64,000 bases of DNA from Moniliophthora roreri (GCA_001466705.2 LATX02000198.1:1-64000); one strand, 5' to 3'; shown: positions 32,589-44,459, numbered from the stretch's first letter. The notes: generated by a model from the letters alone, not told the origin. Made by a program: numbers and translations.

Positions 32589-34570
32589 GATTATATGATT
32601 TCCGGGAAAACTCCAGTTCGCAGCAGCGCTCGAGGACAGTTCGCAATATAACAGCTGCCGGTTCCTGTTCAAGCACCTGCCAAAGCGTTACCTGGGTGAC
32701 TTTATTTGCCTGTGAGACCTGAGATTATTTAGCTTTGAGGAATATACATTCATATAAACTCACCTCGACACCTGCCTGACTGCTCAACCTGCCTCTCTAC
32801 AGCCGCGTTTTCGAGAATTCGCCCCCTGTAAACTTGTCTTCAACACGTGCTTCACGTCCGTTGATGGGGCCGATATAGATGGCAAAATTAGTCTGTTCGC
32901 CGTGTATAACAATGAGGAAATGCTCCTGGAGAGCGTGGATGGAGCTGACAAAACCGCCCCGAGCGACGTCAATTTGGGGGAGGCAGAACTAGGCTGGCTG
33001 ACCCGGGAAGGAGGTTATCAGGCATTACTGCATGTCATGTGCCGTACCTTTCCTCCGGCCGGTCCTGTTGCCTGATTTGTAGTCGTCCGAATGGAGATTC
33101 CATTTACCAGAATTCCCGCCTTTTTTCCTGGTCTTCCGTCGGTCCGAATTCGAACAAATTCGGAACGAATTGTGGTGGTCCCACCACCAAGCAGGTGAGA
33201 AGCAAAGACGTGAATTCAAGCAAGCTTTGGGTGTCCGGCTCTAAAGGAAATCATTCATTAAACCCCGCGTAGAAAGACCGGCCAAGAAAGACAGCCAGCG
33301 TATACACATCCGCATATAGCGTCCGTATCCGAGCGAAACGGGACCTGCAAACAATTCCGAATAGTGTATAAGCAGTAGCCTAAGCAGGAGGAGGTTGATA
33401 GGGATGAACACAAAGGGCGATGAGCAAGGATCCGTTCAATCGTCTATGTTCTGAGAACCGTGGATATCGCTGGCCTGGCCTGGGAGCCTAGATGGAATTT
33501 TGACTATTAGCTCAACATGTACAGGAGGACGAGAACGAGAAGAAGGCTGCGAAGAAAGCACATACGGGTTTCTCCGTCCATCGTTACCACACTCTTGTCA
33601 CCTAGGCAATTTACTTGACATTTCTCCCATCTTCGCTATACTTTTGCTTGTGAAACGAGACTGCCAGACTGGTCAACACACTGAGGGGCTATCATCATCA
33701 GAGTCGGAGAAGGGGAGCATCTACCAGCTACACGCCATTCAGTCCTTTGATCTCGCATCCTTCGTTGGATTGCTTCTTGTTCTTATTGTTATATTGTAGA
33801 CTCGGAGAATCCACATGACGCAGGTACGAGTTTCGAGAGTTTTTCTCGAGACTAAATCACAGAAATAATCAATAGCAGTGCGATGGAGAAGGTGATGATG
33901 AAGGTGAAAAGTCAAGCTAGATTGTCTCATAAATTTTTGGCCGATTCCATTGCGCGTACGCGTTGTTTATTCTTGTGGTGAATGTCATCACGTGCCAGGG
34001 ACCATCATCGGTCCGGGTCCGAGTCCAAACACTTCCCGCGGTATGGAGCCCGCTTTACAGCCTCTTTTCCCCGAACCACTCCACAAACTATGCAATGTCA
34101 AAGCAATCCAACGGACGACACGTTGACGACGACACGTATCACTTCAGACAGGAGATCCCTTTGCTCGCACGACGATCGCTCATTTTGGCTTGCTTTGCTG
34201 ACCTTCTCACGAACAAGCTCGAGGCCGGTGTCATACAGCGCCAATAAAACAGGCTAATGAATCGTTTCCTCTGTGATTGACTGGTGGCGCCCTGGCTCAT
34301 TGCCACGGCCAATCACACGGTGATAGGCCATTTCTTGGCCTGATAATTTCCCAAAGCATCACACTTGGCTCCCCATACTGTCCGGGGCTAGTACATACCA
34401 CGATGCACATGCACTCACACCTGACATGGTAACCTTTGCCTGGAGCTTACTGGACAAGGCAAATTATAATCGACGTGATGCTCCAAACACCACGACTACA
34501 AATAGATTCCGCCACTAAAAATACAGCTGTATGGTTCTGGTATCTCTCTTAAAAAGCTTCTGGTATCGGC
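32589..34570. other. Intergenic region with one ATG-less open stretch
   Basis: The + strand is open from 32758 to a TGA at 33073-33075 (105 codons, with 'DIDGKISLFAVYNNEEM' and 'LGEAELGWLTREGG') but has no upstream Met in frame. It could be an exon remnant or chance. 33076-34570 has only short frames without domains. The left 170 bp is the promoter side of the RhoGEF. Confidence 0.35.
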
Positions 34571-35406
34571 TCATCGTGCTATGGTGGCCGTAGGTGGCGC
34601 GCAATCATATGTCGAGGATTTTAGGCGCTTCTAAGATATCATCAGTGGTTCTCGTCAGGCCTGGCCAATTTGTATGCACATACCGTGTGCAACGATGATG
34701 CGGGGTGCACCGTACCTCATGTGCGCAGCGGCTTAAGGGGGTCTCTACAGCTTTGCCGGACCAGCCCTTGTGCTCGTCGTCCTGTGCTTTCAAACGAGAC
34801 CAGATCCCATGGTTAGGGTACCTCCCGAGCACCTCATCAATAGCTGATGTTTCGTAAACGTCCAAAATCTTGCTTGCTGAACATCATATGGCTACGTCAG
34901 TAGGAGAATGAGAGCCGATAAGCACAATTAGACATACCTTCCTGAATACATTTCAATTCATTCCAGTCCTTTACGTCCTCCGTGATATGCGGTTCCAAGC
35001 TCGCTCTCAAGTTATCCAAGGCCTCCGCCTCTGTTTTCTTCGCACCAAGTCGGGTCTCCAGCTCAAGGTAAGAGTTCATTATGGACATACTTTTGCACAT
35101 GTCACGGAAGTCGAGAATACGGCGCACTAGATAAATGGTGAGTAAATTGAAGGAACGGCACATCAGGTTTTCAACTCACGCGCTTCCATCACACAGACGC
35201 GGTCAGGTCCTTCATTATCATTTATTGTCCGTAAACATCTAGTATTACCCTCACCCCTTGCGAGGTTTCGATATACCAGACGTACATCTTCATGTTGCTG
35301 TAACAGCTCGTTATAGCTTGAGTCTGAAACAGCTAGGTAAGTGAAACATGTTTCGATCTAGGGTGAGTGCATTACCAATGTCCAAGTTTGCCCGTCCAGA
35401 AACCAT
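34571..35406 (-). CDS. Hypothetical protein, five small exons
   Basis: Start at 35406; exons 35406-35376, 35332-35180, 35126-34938, 34876-34716 and 34630-34571 join in phase over introns of 43, 53, 61 and 85 bp, all GT-AG, giving 197 aa. The product begins 'MVSGRANLDIAVSD' and includes 'RRILDFRDMCKSMSIMNS' and a charged helical middle ('GAKKTEAEALDNLR'). I recognise no family and see no signal peptide or membrane segment. The main support is four consecutive splice sites in consistent phase. The last intron is optional: without it the frame ends at 34605 with a different tail. Function unknown. Confidence 0.5.
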
Positions 35407-37040
35407 CTTGCTCGTTTGCAGGCCGTAGAATGGGTGTAGAGAGAGGATGAGAAGTGACTATGCCAGGCCATGAATCCAGCAAAGGCCTTTTAAAGCTTCC
35501 CTACATTCGCTTGTGCAGTGCCACAGCAAAGCGTGACCGACAATCAAAGACGTCTGTTGTACACCACTTTTGTCATGTCGCGCTTCCTTGTCTATTGTGT
35601 GAGTGCCTTCGTTGCCATGTTAAGCCACGACAGCGCTGCACAACAAGCAGGGCATTATGATTAATAGTGGAACAACTTGGAGTACTTGTGAACGCACCGT
35701 TGTTTGTTGTTGTATTGATGGACATCTGAAAACCGAGTACACAGCTCTGGGCAGGCTCTGGGTGGGTTCACGGAAGATCTATTACTAACCCTGCGCAGCG
35801 ATTCTAATTTCTGACATGTTCATGCCCCCGCCTAATAGCCGAGAATAGCTGCGATGACTACGAGAACCACTGCTCTCGGTGTTTCTCGGAACATTCTGAA
35901 TTTGCACGGATTTGATGACTACGAAGTGATGATCATGAATGTTAATAGACAGGGAACGAGGACGTGCAGTTCGCTCACCAAGATACCACACCGCTTCGAG
36001 TTGCTGCTGCCAGATGCCACCTCAACGATGAATACACCGCCCATCCCATTGACAGGTTACGTCGGGACGCACCGAGTACCTTCATCGTCTTCCAGCGCGA
36101 CAGCCTATTCAATTCCCAGTGCCTGATACTAACTCGTGAATTGCTGAGCGGGTCGTGATGACCTGATCTTGGGGTCGACCTCGCAGGTAGGGCGAAAACA
36201 TCAAAAATTAGCGTTATCTGGATTCCTTTGGCTCTCATGCTATGTGGGTTGAATCGATATTCCGCTGTAATTTGCCGTGGTCGTGGACGAGACGGAAGAC
36301 CGAAGCCCGATGTTAGCCGACGCATCAACTACCTCCGTCGGCGCCAATGACTTGCTTCGTTCAGTGATAGGGAAACTCGCGATTTTAGAGAAGAAGAATT
36401 TTCATGTGTTAGTTGAACCCGAAGAAGGTTCCGAAGGGAAGAAGCGCCGGGATTCAAGTACGAGTAACAAACCCTAAAGGTCTCGTACCACAACTTCTGT
36501 ACTTTGATGTACATAGTCATCCCAGTCCGACCCGTTCAAATTCTGCCACCTCTGGCAGTGCAGCGTCCGGATCGTGAGGTATGACGTGGTGATCAAGCCC
36601 AGATGTTCTAGTGAGATGCATGCTCCCATCTTTAGATTTGTCCCGCAGTCCGTCAATCTGTTGCTTTCGATCTGGGGGGTCTTTGGGCAAACCAATAGGA
36701 TAAGACTGTCCATCGGCGAGACTTCGAGCAATGTTCTGAATTTACTACCTCTATCCAAGCGAGAGCCCGCAGCGGTAGAGATTCTGCCTAGGGGAGACTA
36801 GATTTGCAAGAATCCGGGATCGGGAATTACCCGTTCAGACGTAGGTACCATTTGCAAATTGTCCATCTCAATATCTCTCCCGTCGCCGGTGGTCTCTTGG
36901 AAGCGAGAAAAAATGAGCTATGACGGCGACGGACATGATGCATGAGAGCTGGGTTGTAATGCATGATGTGACGACACATGTAGGTCGTCAGCGCCTCATA
37001 CTTATTACTCCCAATCATTCACTCAACCACCACCTTGAGG
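35407..37040. other. Intergenic region, no supported gene
   Basis: Holds only short overlapping frames. The longest is 94 aa (-, 36474-36758), with others of 90 aa (+, 35854-36126) and 66 aa (+, 36277-36477). None shows a domain or a coherent intron chain. The last 100 bp is the upstream region of the dehydrogenase gene. Confidence 0.4.
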
Positions 37041-38669
37041 ATGAGTAAAATAGCCGATTTTATTATCCTTGGGGCTACAGGCAATTTGATTTTCGTTTTC
37101 GAGACAATCTTATGACGCTGACAGTCCTTCACAGGCCTCACTGGTCGACAGACAACCCGATTCCTCGCAGCTCATCCCGAACGTTCGAAGAAATGGACGC
37201 TAGCAATTGCGGCTCGGTCCAGAGACAAGCTGGAAAAGATGGCCTTTGAGCTGTCTCTACCTCAGGATATCAAAATTGTCACGGTCGATGTCACCAACGA
37301 AGAAGCTGTCAATGACCTGGTGAAGCAGGCGAGAGTAATTTTGAACACTGTTGGGCCGTATGCGAAATGGGGTACACCTGTCGTCAAGTGCGTCCGAGCT
37401 ACTGTCACTCAGCTCGCCAATTATGTATTCTGACTTCTCACCCAGAGCATGTGTGCGCAACGGAATTCATTACGTCGATCTTACTGGAGAAACTCACTGG
37501 ATGAAAGAGATCGTCAATGAGTGCGTAGTGGCCCTATCCTTCTCCATGAAACCCGCTGACAGTCACTAGATGCCACTACCACGCTACAAAAACCGGCTCA
37601 ATCATCGTCCATGCGTGTGGTTTTGATTCCATCCCTTCAGACCTATCCATCTACTTCGCCAACAAAACGCTTAAGAGCATCAACCATTCCCTCCATATCG
37701 CCTCCTCTACTACAGCCTTTTCACTCAAGGGCATTATCTCCAATGGAACACTCAGCTCGGCGGTTGGCGCACGAATGATGCCAAGGCACCGCGCAAGTGA
37801 GATGAACAGATCCTGCTATCTGAGTCCAGTAATAGGCCCCAAATCCTCCCCACCACGTGCTGTCTATAGCCTCTACGTACCCCAGATGCTGAAGACTCTC
37901 GTCGGCGGTTTCTTCTTCATGTCTTCCACGAATAAGGCAGTTGTATATCGTTCATGGGGTCTTCTCGAGCAAGAACATATTGAAAATCCATCGTCGAGCA
38001 AGGGGCAGCACTGTCGTTACGGACCTTCGATAATCTATGACGAGTTCCTCAGAACCGGAGGAACTTTGAGTGCCTTATTCCTTTCGACGGCAACGGTGTT
38101 GGTTTGGGTTCTTCTCGGCATTCCTCCGGTAGGCTTTCGAGTTGTTTCAGGCTTGTGTATCATCCATCTCATGTGTAACCACAGACCCGTTGGCTGCTGC
38201 AGAAGATTATACCCGGTGACGCAGGCATAACCGACCAGTTGAGTTCGACCAGCTGCATTCTACGAATACTAACTCACCGTCCGCATATCCAGACAATTAG
38301 AAAAAGGAAACTTCAAAACTGTCAATGTCACCACATCCGCACCTATAGCCAGCCATCCCGAAGGTGTTAAAGTGACGACTACGTTCACTGGTAAAGGGGA
38401 TCCTGGCTATCTCTTGTCTCCCAGTGTGTTGTTTCTCCTTATTGTCTTGTAGTCTTTCGACTCACATCCTTGATACAGTCTTAATGGCAGAGTGCGCTCT
38501 CTCCTTACTGGACACGGACTCACTCTCGGATCTGGCTCGAAGAGGTGGTGTCTTGACACCTGCTGTAGCATGTGGCGACGCCCTCATCAAGAGACTACAA
38601 TCCAACGAGCGCTTCGATTTGAGGTCCGAGCTTGACGATGGAAGAAGTGAAACTCGGAAATCAGTGTGA
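37041..38669 (+). CDS. Saccharopine-dehydrogenase-like oxidoreductase, paralog 1
   Basis: Seven exons (37041-37080, 37135-37387, 37446-37520, 37570-38128, 38185-38237, 38293-38423, 38479-38669) join in phase to 433 aa. The N-terminus is a Rossmann dinucleotide fold ('ADFIILGATGLTGRQTTRFL', the GxTGxxGR pattern). Then come 'LNTVGPYAKWGTPVV', 'HYVDLTGETHW', 'HACGFDSIPSDL' and a hydrophobic segment near residue 305-325 ('ALFLSTATVLVWVLLGIPP'). This is the membrane-associated saccharopine dehydrogenase-like / trans-acting enoyl reductase family rather than true Lys biosynthesis enzymes. The substrate is unknown, lipid or polyketide being possible. Intron 1 (37081-37134) can only be spliced in frame as GC-AG. 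Its neighbour 38852-40463 is a tandem duplicate with the same intron positions. Confidence 0.85.
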
Positions 38670-38851
38670 AGATTGATTCTGGACAATATCAATTGCGTTA
38701 AACCATACATGTACCTTAATGTTCCGTCGGCGCCTCATACGCGTCATCCACGCAGATCAATATCGGAGCCCACTTATTTAAAGGCAATAATCAATAATAT
38801 TCAATATTATTCGCAGACAAGGTGTTGAAACAACTATTATCGACGTGTATG

Positions 38852-40463
38852 ATGAGTAAACTAGCGGACCTTGTTATTCTCGGTGCAACTGGCACGTACT
38901 GTCCTGGTTTTTGGCCTACTTGACCCTGACTTTCCTTCTTAGGGACAACTGGCCGACAAGCAACACGTTTCCTTGCAGCTCACCCTGAACGCTCGAGGGA
39001 ATGGACTGTAGCTCTCGCAGCCCGGTCTAAGGAGAAGCTTCAGAAGTCGACTTCTGAGCCTCCCCCTCCTCAGGATATCCCACTTGTCACCTTAGACGTT
39101 ACAGATGAGGAAGCGGTAAACGAGCTGGTGAAACAGACGAAAGTGTTTTTGAACACAGCTGGACCCTATATAAAGTTGGGTGTCCCTGTCGTCAAGTACG
39201 TCCAGCTCATCTTTTCCCATATTCTTTTCTGATCAATTATAATCAGGGCCTGCGTGCGCAATGGCGTCCATTACGTCGATCTGGCTGGAGATGCCCACTT
39301 TATACAACATCTCATTCGTGAGTACGTGCTCCTTGCCGGATTTACGTATCGAAGGTACCGCAAGTCTAAGATTCAACCCTTAGATGCCACTACAACGCCA
39401 CCAAAACCGGTTCTGTCGTGGTGAACGCGTGTGCCTTCTACTCTGTCCCATCCGACATCTGTGTGTTTGTCGCGAACAAAGCACTCAAGAGCAAGGACAA
39501 AACACTTCAAGTCGCCAGCTCAACCTCCGCAGTGACGTTAAGTGGCATTATGTCCAGTGGAACACTGGAAACGATGATTTTGGTGCGAACGTTACCGGAA
39601 GCTATCCAGCGTGACATGGCGCGGCAATACTGCCTCAGCCCAGTAGTGGGCCCATCATACCCCAGAAACCGTGTAGTATATCGCTTATACGAACCCCAGA
39701 GTCAGAGAACAATTGTGGGTGGCGGCGGATTCACAGCAGATAATAACAGATTCGTCGTACACCGTTCCTGGGGTCTTCCCGAGCAAGATGCGATGGGGAA
39801 CAGGTCTTCGCTCGGAAAACGAGAGGCTCGTTGTGGACCTTCGTTAATCTATAATGAATTCCTGGAGACGGGCGGGACTTTGAGCGCTCTAATGGTCTCG
39901 GTGGGGGTTGCGTTCTTCTGGTGGTCTTTGGCTTTTGCTCCGGTGAGCGCCGCTGTTTTCGATTATGAACTCCCAGGTGGCGTACCAATCTCCGACTCCC
40001 CAGTTCCGCTGGCTCTTCAGGAAACTAGTGCCTGGAGAAGGCGGTATAACTGATCAGTCGAGCTCCATTCACGTTCGCTTCGCTTTGCTAACGGCGTATG
40101 ACACAGGCGACTTGAAAGCGGGAACTTCAAGATTGTCAATGTCACCACGTCCGCACCTACGGCTGCTTACCCTAATGGTGTCAAGGTAACTACTACTTTT
40201 AGTGGCAAAGGAGACCCTGGATATCTCCTCTCGCCCAGTAAGTTCATCAATAAATGTCGCCCGCCATTGACCGGCTCATTCAATCTTCAGCCTTCATGGC
40301 GGAATGTGGTCTCGTCCTTCTGGATAGAGACTCTCTGCCGGAACTAGCTAAAAGAGGCGGTGTACTCACGCCAGCTACTGCTGGTGGGAATGCTCTCCTG
40401 GTGGGAATGCTCTCGTCAAGCGCTTCCAAGAAAACCAAAGGCTCAATTTGCTCTGCGAAATAG
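38852..40463 (+). CDS. Saccharopine-dehydrogenase-like oxidoreductase, paralog 2
   Basis: Seven exons (38852-38891, 38943-39195, 39247-39321, 39384-39942, 40004-40056, 40107-40237, 40291-40463) give 427 aa. The first six exons have exactly the lengths of paralog 1 (40, 253, 75, 559, 53, 131 nt), so this is a clear tandem duplication. It keeps the nucleotide-binding motif ('VILGATGTTGRQATRFL'), 'HYVDLAGDAHF' and the hydrophobic segment ('VAFFWWSLAFAP'). Paralog 1 has HACGFDSIPSD where this copy has NACAFYSVPSD, so a conserved surface has changed. A 17 bp direct duplication at 40381-40414 shifts the last exon's frame and replaces the C-terminus. Intron 1 (38892-38942) is GC-AG. An extra Met lies one codon upstream at 38849. 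Confidence 0.82.
40381..40414 (+). repeat. 17 bp tandem duplication inside paralog 2
   Basis: 'ctggtgggaatgctctc' occurs twice in a row. With one copy removed in thought, the frame reads on as a C-terminus like that of paralog 1; with both, it ends early in a Ser/Lys-rich tail. Confidence 0.95.
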
Positions 40464-40691
40464 GTGATGGAAAGGAATGAGTCGCGGAAATCAGTATGAG
40501 CGAGCAGTACCACTCTGCTGTATTTGAGGACAAAGGAGTCTTCGAATTCTTGTTGCACAATTATTGAACACCATTATCAATAGTTCTCTCTAAAGATAAG
40601 ATAGGACTCATGCGCAACCGGGAGCATCACATGTCATTATGTCCCGCAACCGTTCAAAAAATAATAACAACTCACAGGGTGGCTTTAAAAG

Positions 40692-40752
40692 AAAAAGAGC
40701 TCCGATGAGACATTGGAACTGACATCCTCGAGAACTCATCGGAGCTCTTTTT
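40692..40752. repeat. Perfect 18 bp inverted repeat (hairpin)
   Basis: Arms 40692-40709 ('aaaaagagctccgatgag') and 40735-40752 are exact reverse complements with a 25 nt loop. It lies 230 bp after the stop of paralog 2, between it and the convergent Sld7-like gene. A transcript would form a stable stem with a U-rich end. It could be a small mobile-element footprint, a 3' processing signal or chance. Confidence 0.8.
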
Positions 40753-41083
40753 AGACGAAAGGGACGCTGCGAATTGTTATTTAATTTTCAATGTCGGATT
40801 TTATGTGCCAAGCGCTCGTGAGCGCCCGCCCTTTTTGGACACGTGATGCTCCCATCTGAGCCCTATCTTACAATAACACCAATTTCTATCACTCCTCCAC
40901 CTCCAAATCCTAGGGTGATGATGCAAGACATAAAGACAGGTTAGCTAAGTTGTAACCGACAAAAACGTTGAACTTGTCAACCAGGCTCAAAGTTTGATAT
41001 AGTGGACATACCACAGAGGTTGGGCAGCAGCCGTTGACCGGATAACTCTTGCCCAGGATGCACTATTTACATATTATGGCACC

Positions 41084-42410
41084 TCAAGGCCTCCATTCGA
41101 TATCCGAGCCTCGTTTCTCCTCTGATTGATGAGGGGCGTATAGAGCCATATGCATTGCCACGACCCGCTCCATTGCGTTCTGTTCGACGGGACGAGACTT
41201 TATTTCTGAACGCTGTAGGGGACAGACCAAGGAGTCAGTCCACACAGCACTTACATTAGAAAGGAATACTTACCAGTGAGAAACACGTACCACGGTAGAT
41301 ATAATTGAACACCTCCTTGTACTCTGGATGAGATTTCTGCACAGAGGCGGATATTAAGTGTTGGTGCGTAGCACGTTTGATACGCTGAAGGCAGATGTAA
41401 GAGCTGTATCAGTAGGGGGTAAGAGCAATGACACGTACGTTCTTGTTGTCTCGTTCCATTGGAATCTCGTTTTCAGTCGCATCGATCTGGCTTTGGGATT
41501 GGGTCTCGTGTTCTTCAGCTCTTTTTCGCTTGACGCCCTTGTTCCCGACATTGAAGACATCGGCCTCAGTCTGCTCGGCAGCCTTTCCTTTCCCTTTTTC
41601 CTTCGCCTTCCCTTTGGGGTCCTTCGGGGGCAGCTGAGGAACCTTGAACTCTGGAGGAGCCTTTCCTAGCCGCACACCGCTTCCCAGACTGGCTGCCAAA
41701 GTATCCGATTGAGCTTGCTTCCGATTCTGGGCATTGAGCGCCACAAGATTTGCAGTGGAAACTCGACGAAGATCTCGAGACCGTGTCGAAGAATGGGAAG
41801 GTGGTTTTCGAGGTGTAGGGTCGTCGGGACGAGGGGCACGAACTTTAGCTACTGGAGGCCCAGGAGTTATTCGCGCAACCGAGAGCTGAGCGCCTGAGGA
41901 ATTCGAGTCTTCTGAGGGTAATGATTTGATATAAACTATGATTTGTGTAGTTTCCGGTCCATCTAATTGACGAGTCAGTTGAAAGCACCCGAAGAGAAAG
42001 ATTTTGAACGCACCACTGTCACCAAGTGCTATCCGAATGCCGATGGTATCCGTCGAAGTCGTAGGAAGACAGAACATATTCTCAAAGTATATCCGAGATA
42101 GCGTTGCTTCAGGGTGAATGTCCCTACCGGAAGGTTCAGATCCACTTTGCTCGTAAAGTGACTAGACTCACATTAAGATCCCGCCGCTATCATCTATATG
42201 AATATCCTTCATGCTCGTTACACCCATGAATCGCAGAGCTGGTCTTCCTCGCATACTTTCCAACGCCAGAGCAAGGGGATTCTCGAAAAGATTGTGTCCA
42301 GCATCGAGACGCGCAGAAAATGTGATGCCATCTAGGTAAAGGTGGGAGTCAGGAAGAGAAAGTGCCCCACGATACAAGAGCCGGTAAGTACTCTTGTTTG
42401 GCGAGTCCAT
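41084..42410 (-). CDS. Sld7-like protein (replication initiation, C-terminal domain)
   Basis: Five exons, 42410-42172, 42123-42014, 41962-41439, 41384-41274 and 41212-41084, join in phase over 48-61 bp introns to 370 aa. The C-terminal 80 residues ('IKRATHQHLISASVQKSHPE', 'YKEVFNYIYRGTCFSLRSEI', 'SRPVEQNAMERVVAMHMALY') resemble the Sld7 C-terminal domain, which in yeast binds Sld3 during origin firing. The N-terminal half has a compact domain ('YRLLYRGALSLPDSHLYLDG'), and the middle is disordered and Lys/Pro-rich with likely nuclear localisation ('GVKRKRAEE'). The family call rests on pattern memory of basidiomycete homologs and should be confirmed. The start at 42410 is the only Met near the conserved beginning. 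Confidence 0.6.
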
Positions 42411-42985
42411 CAAAGTGGAGGTTCTGGTTGAGATCGGAACGGTCTGTGCGCGGAATTTAGGCTCGTGATCGTTTGTTCGACCGTGCGAAAGACGCGTCTA
42501 TCCTCACTCTTTTCTGTGACCACCACCACCTGGTGCCGCGGGCTTGTCTGCATTATTTTCAACCTCTGAATTGCCATGAACGTACCAGCAATGAATCAAA
42601 TACTCTGTCAGCTCCACTCAGTGCCGAAACGAACGCCCTAGCCCGCTCATGAAATCATGCTAGATTCCTACCATCAAGAAATTTCATTCCGTCGCGCCCC
42701 TGCACATGGTTCCAGTTTCAGAGCTAATGATGGATGTGGAGGCGGTCAAGAACATGTCGAACGCTCAGATCGTCATCCATCAAGATTTAATCAATTGTGG
42801 GGCCCGGTTATATAGCCTACACAGCGAAGTCTTGATTGAAGAATAAGGGATGATGCATTCCCCCGAGGTACGTCTTCAAACTTGTCGTTATGGCCACCAT
42901 TTACTGAGTATAAAAAGGTCTTGAAGCTAATCAGTAGCCCGAACTATCTTTTCGTTTCCCTTCAGCATATTCATCAAGCCCAATA
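42411..42985. other. Divergent promoter region
   Basis: 575 bp between the Sld7-like start (-) and the GH76 start (+). No gene. A TATA box serves the right-hand gene. Confidence 0.6.
42909..42916 (+). promoter_or_regulatory. TATA box of the GH76 gene
   Basis: 'tataaaaa' stands about 70 bp before the ATG at 42986, followed by a pyrimidine-rich stretch ('cttttcgtttcccttc'), the usual start-site context of highly expressed fungal genes. Confidence 0.6.
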
Positions 42986-44459
42986 ATGAAGCTGTCCTCA
43001 TCCTTCCTATCACTGACCATACTTGCAACCCAATCTCACTTCGCAAACGCGGCCTGCCAGAAGTACGTGGATGCTGCGAAGACCGCCGCAAAACACCTTC
43101 AATCCGAGTACTTCAAGGATGGCACGTACGGTGACCAAGCAGTATGGATCTCCGCTGTTGATACATTTTACCTCGGACAACGTGAGTTCTATGAGTATTG
43201 TGCATGGGTGCTAAACTTACCCATCATCAGTTGACGCTGTGGCTGGCACGAAGGATTACGCCAACGTAATCAACACTGTTTACAAAGGAAATGAAGATTA
43301 CCTGGATAACGGAAAGTCGTACGACGATGTGCAGTGGGTCGTTATGTCGTACCTCCTTGCGGGCAATCAAGAACGAGCAAAGCACTTCTACGACATTGCG
43401 AGCGAGGCGCGCGACGATACGTGTGGTGGAGGATGTAAGGCGCATAGTCGCTGCTTATGTGTCGCATTGGACTCACTTCTTCTCATAGTATGGTGGAGCG
43501 GAAAGCGTGATTATAAAAACTCAATCGTGAGTGGTGTCTCGATACTCATGAATTCTACACCCTGGGTTATTGATTTTCGCATATAGACAAATGAACTTTA
43601 CATGGCAACATCAGCATATATGTATGAAGTGACGAAAGATCAGAAGTATTTGGACAACCTGAAAAGCAGTGCGTTGTCTTTGAATTGTTCGTATGCTACG
43701 ATAAATCCTCACTTGGTCACTGACAGTCTGGCAATGGGTTAAGCAATCAGGTTTGCGAGGAAGCAACGGTCGTAAGTGAAAAATGCATTCTACTGATTAC
43801 CATTCGCAATATTGATCCCGTTGTCACGTAGTCTTCAATGATGGTCTGGCCGACTGCAAGAACAATGGTCAAACGACATGGTACGTTTGCGCAATGATTA
43901 CCGATCAAATGTTGAGGTTTCTCGCAGGACTTACAACCAAGGTGTTGTGCTTGTTGGTCTCGGATTCTTAAGCAAATGTATGTCTTAACAGTTTCAGGTC
44001 ATCCAACGCTCTAACAACCGATTAGACGCGCAGGATGATTCTGCTGTCACTGATGCATTCTCAATCATGGATGCCGCTATCTTGCAGCTGACCAGCGACG
44101 GTGCGCTCAGAGAGCCCTGCGAGGCCCCTGACCAAAACAATTGTAATGAAGACCAATCCACTTTCAAGGGGATTCTCACATATTACATGTCAGTTCCTTT
44201 CTCTCTGAGTCTTATGAACCGCGTGCTGAACGTCCATTCTAGGTCCTGGTTCCTGCGAATTTCCGGCAAAGATGATAACGGAAAATACGCCAACTTTGTG
44301 AAGACCCAGGCGGACAAGGTGCTGGCTAATGCGCAGGGTAGCGAGGGTGTCTTTGACAACTATTGGCCTGTTAAGGATGCATCTGCAGCTGTTTCGAATG
44401 CAGCGACGCAGGGGGCTGCCCTCGGTGCGCTTGTGGGAGCGAGTCAGCTGAACTGCTGA
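42986..44459 (+). CDS. Secreted glycoside hydrolase family 76 protein
   Basis: Nine exons (42986-43181, 43231-43434, 43489-43526, 43587-43668, 43727-43771, 43832-43880, 43928-43977, 44026-44188, 44243-44459) chain in phase to 347 aa. A signal peptide of about 22 residues ends at 'SHFANA'. The mature protein has the GH76 alpha/alpha-barrel pattern: 'SYDDVQWVVMSYLLAG', 'WWSGKRDYKNSITNELYM', 'TTWTYNQGVVLVGLGFLS', 'TFKGILTYYMSWFLR'. GH76 enzymes act on alpha-1,6-mannan; fungal members trim cell-wall mannan or cross-link mannoproteins. The DD in 'SYDDVQW' is a candidate for the catalytic pair, not proven. No GPI-anchor tail is obvious (it ends '...GASQLNC'), so a secreted enzyme is likely. Confidence 0.9.
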
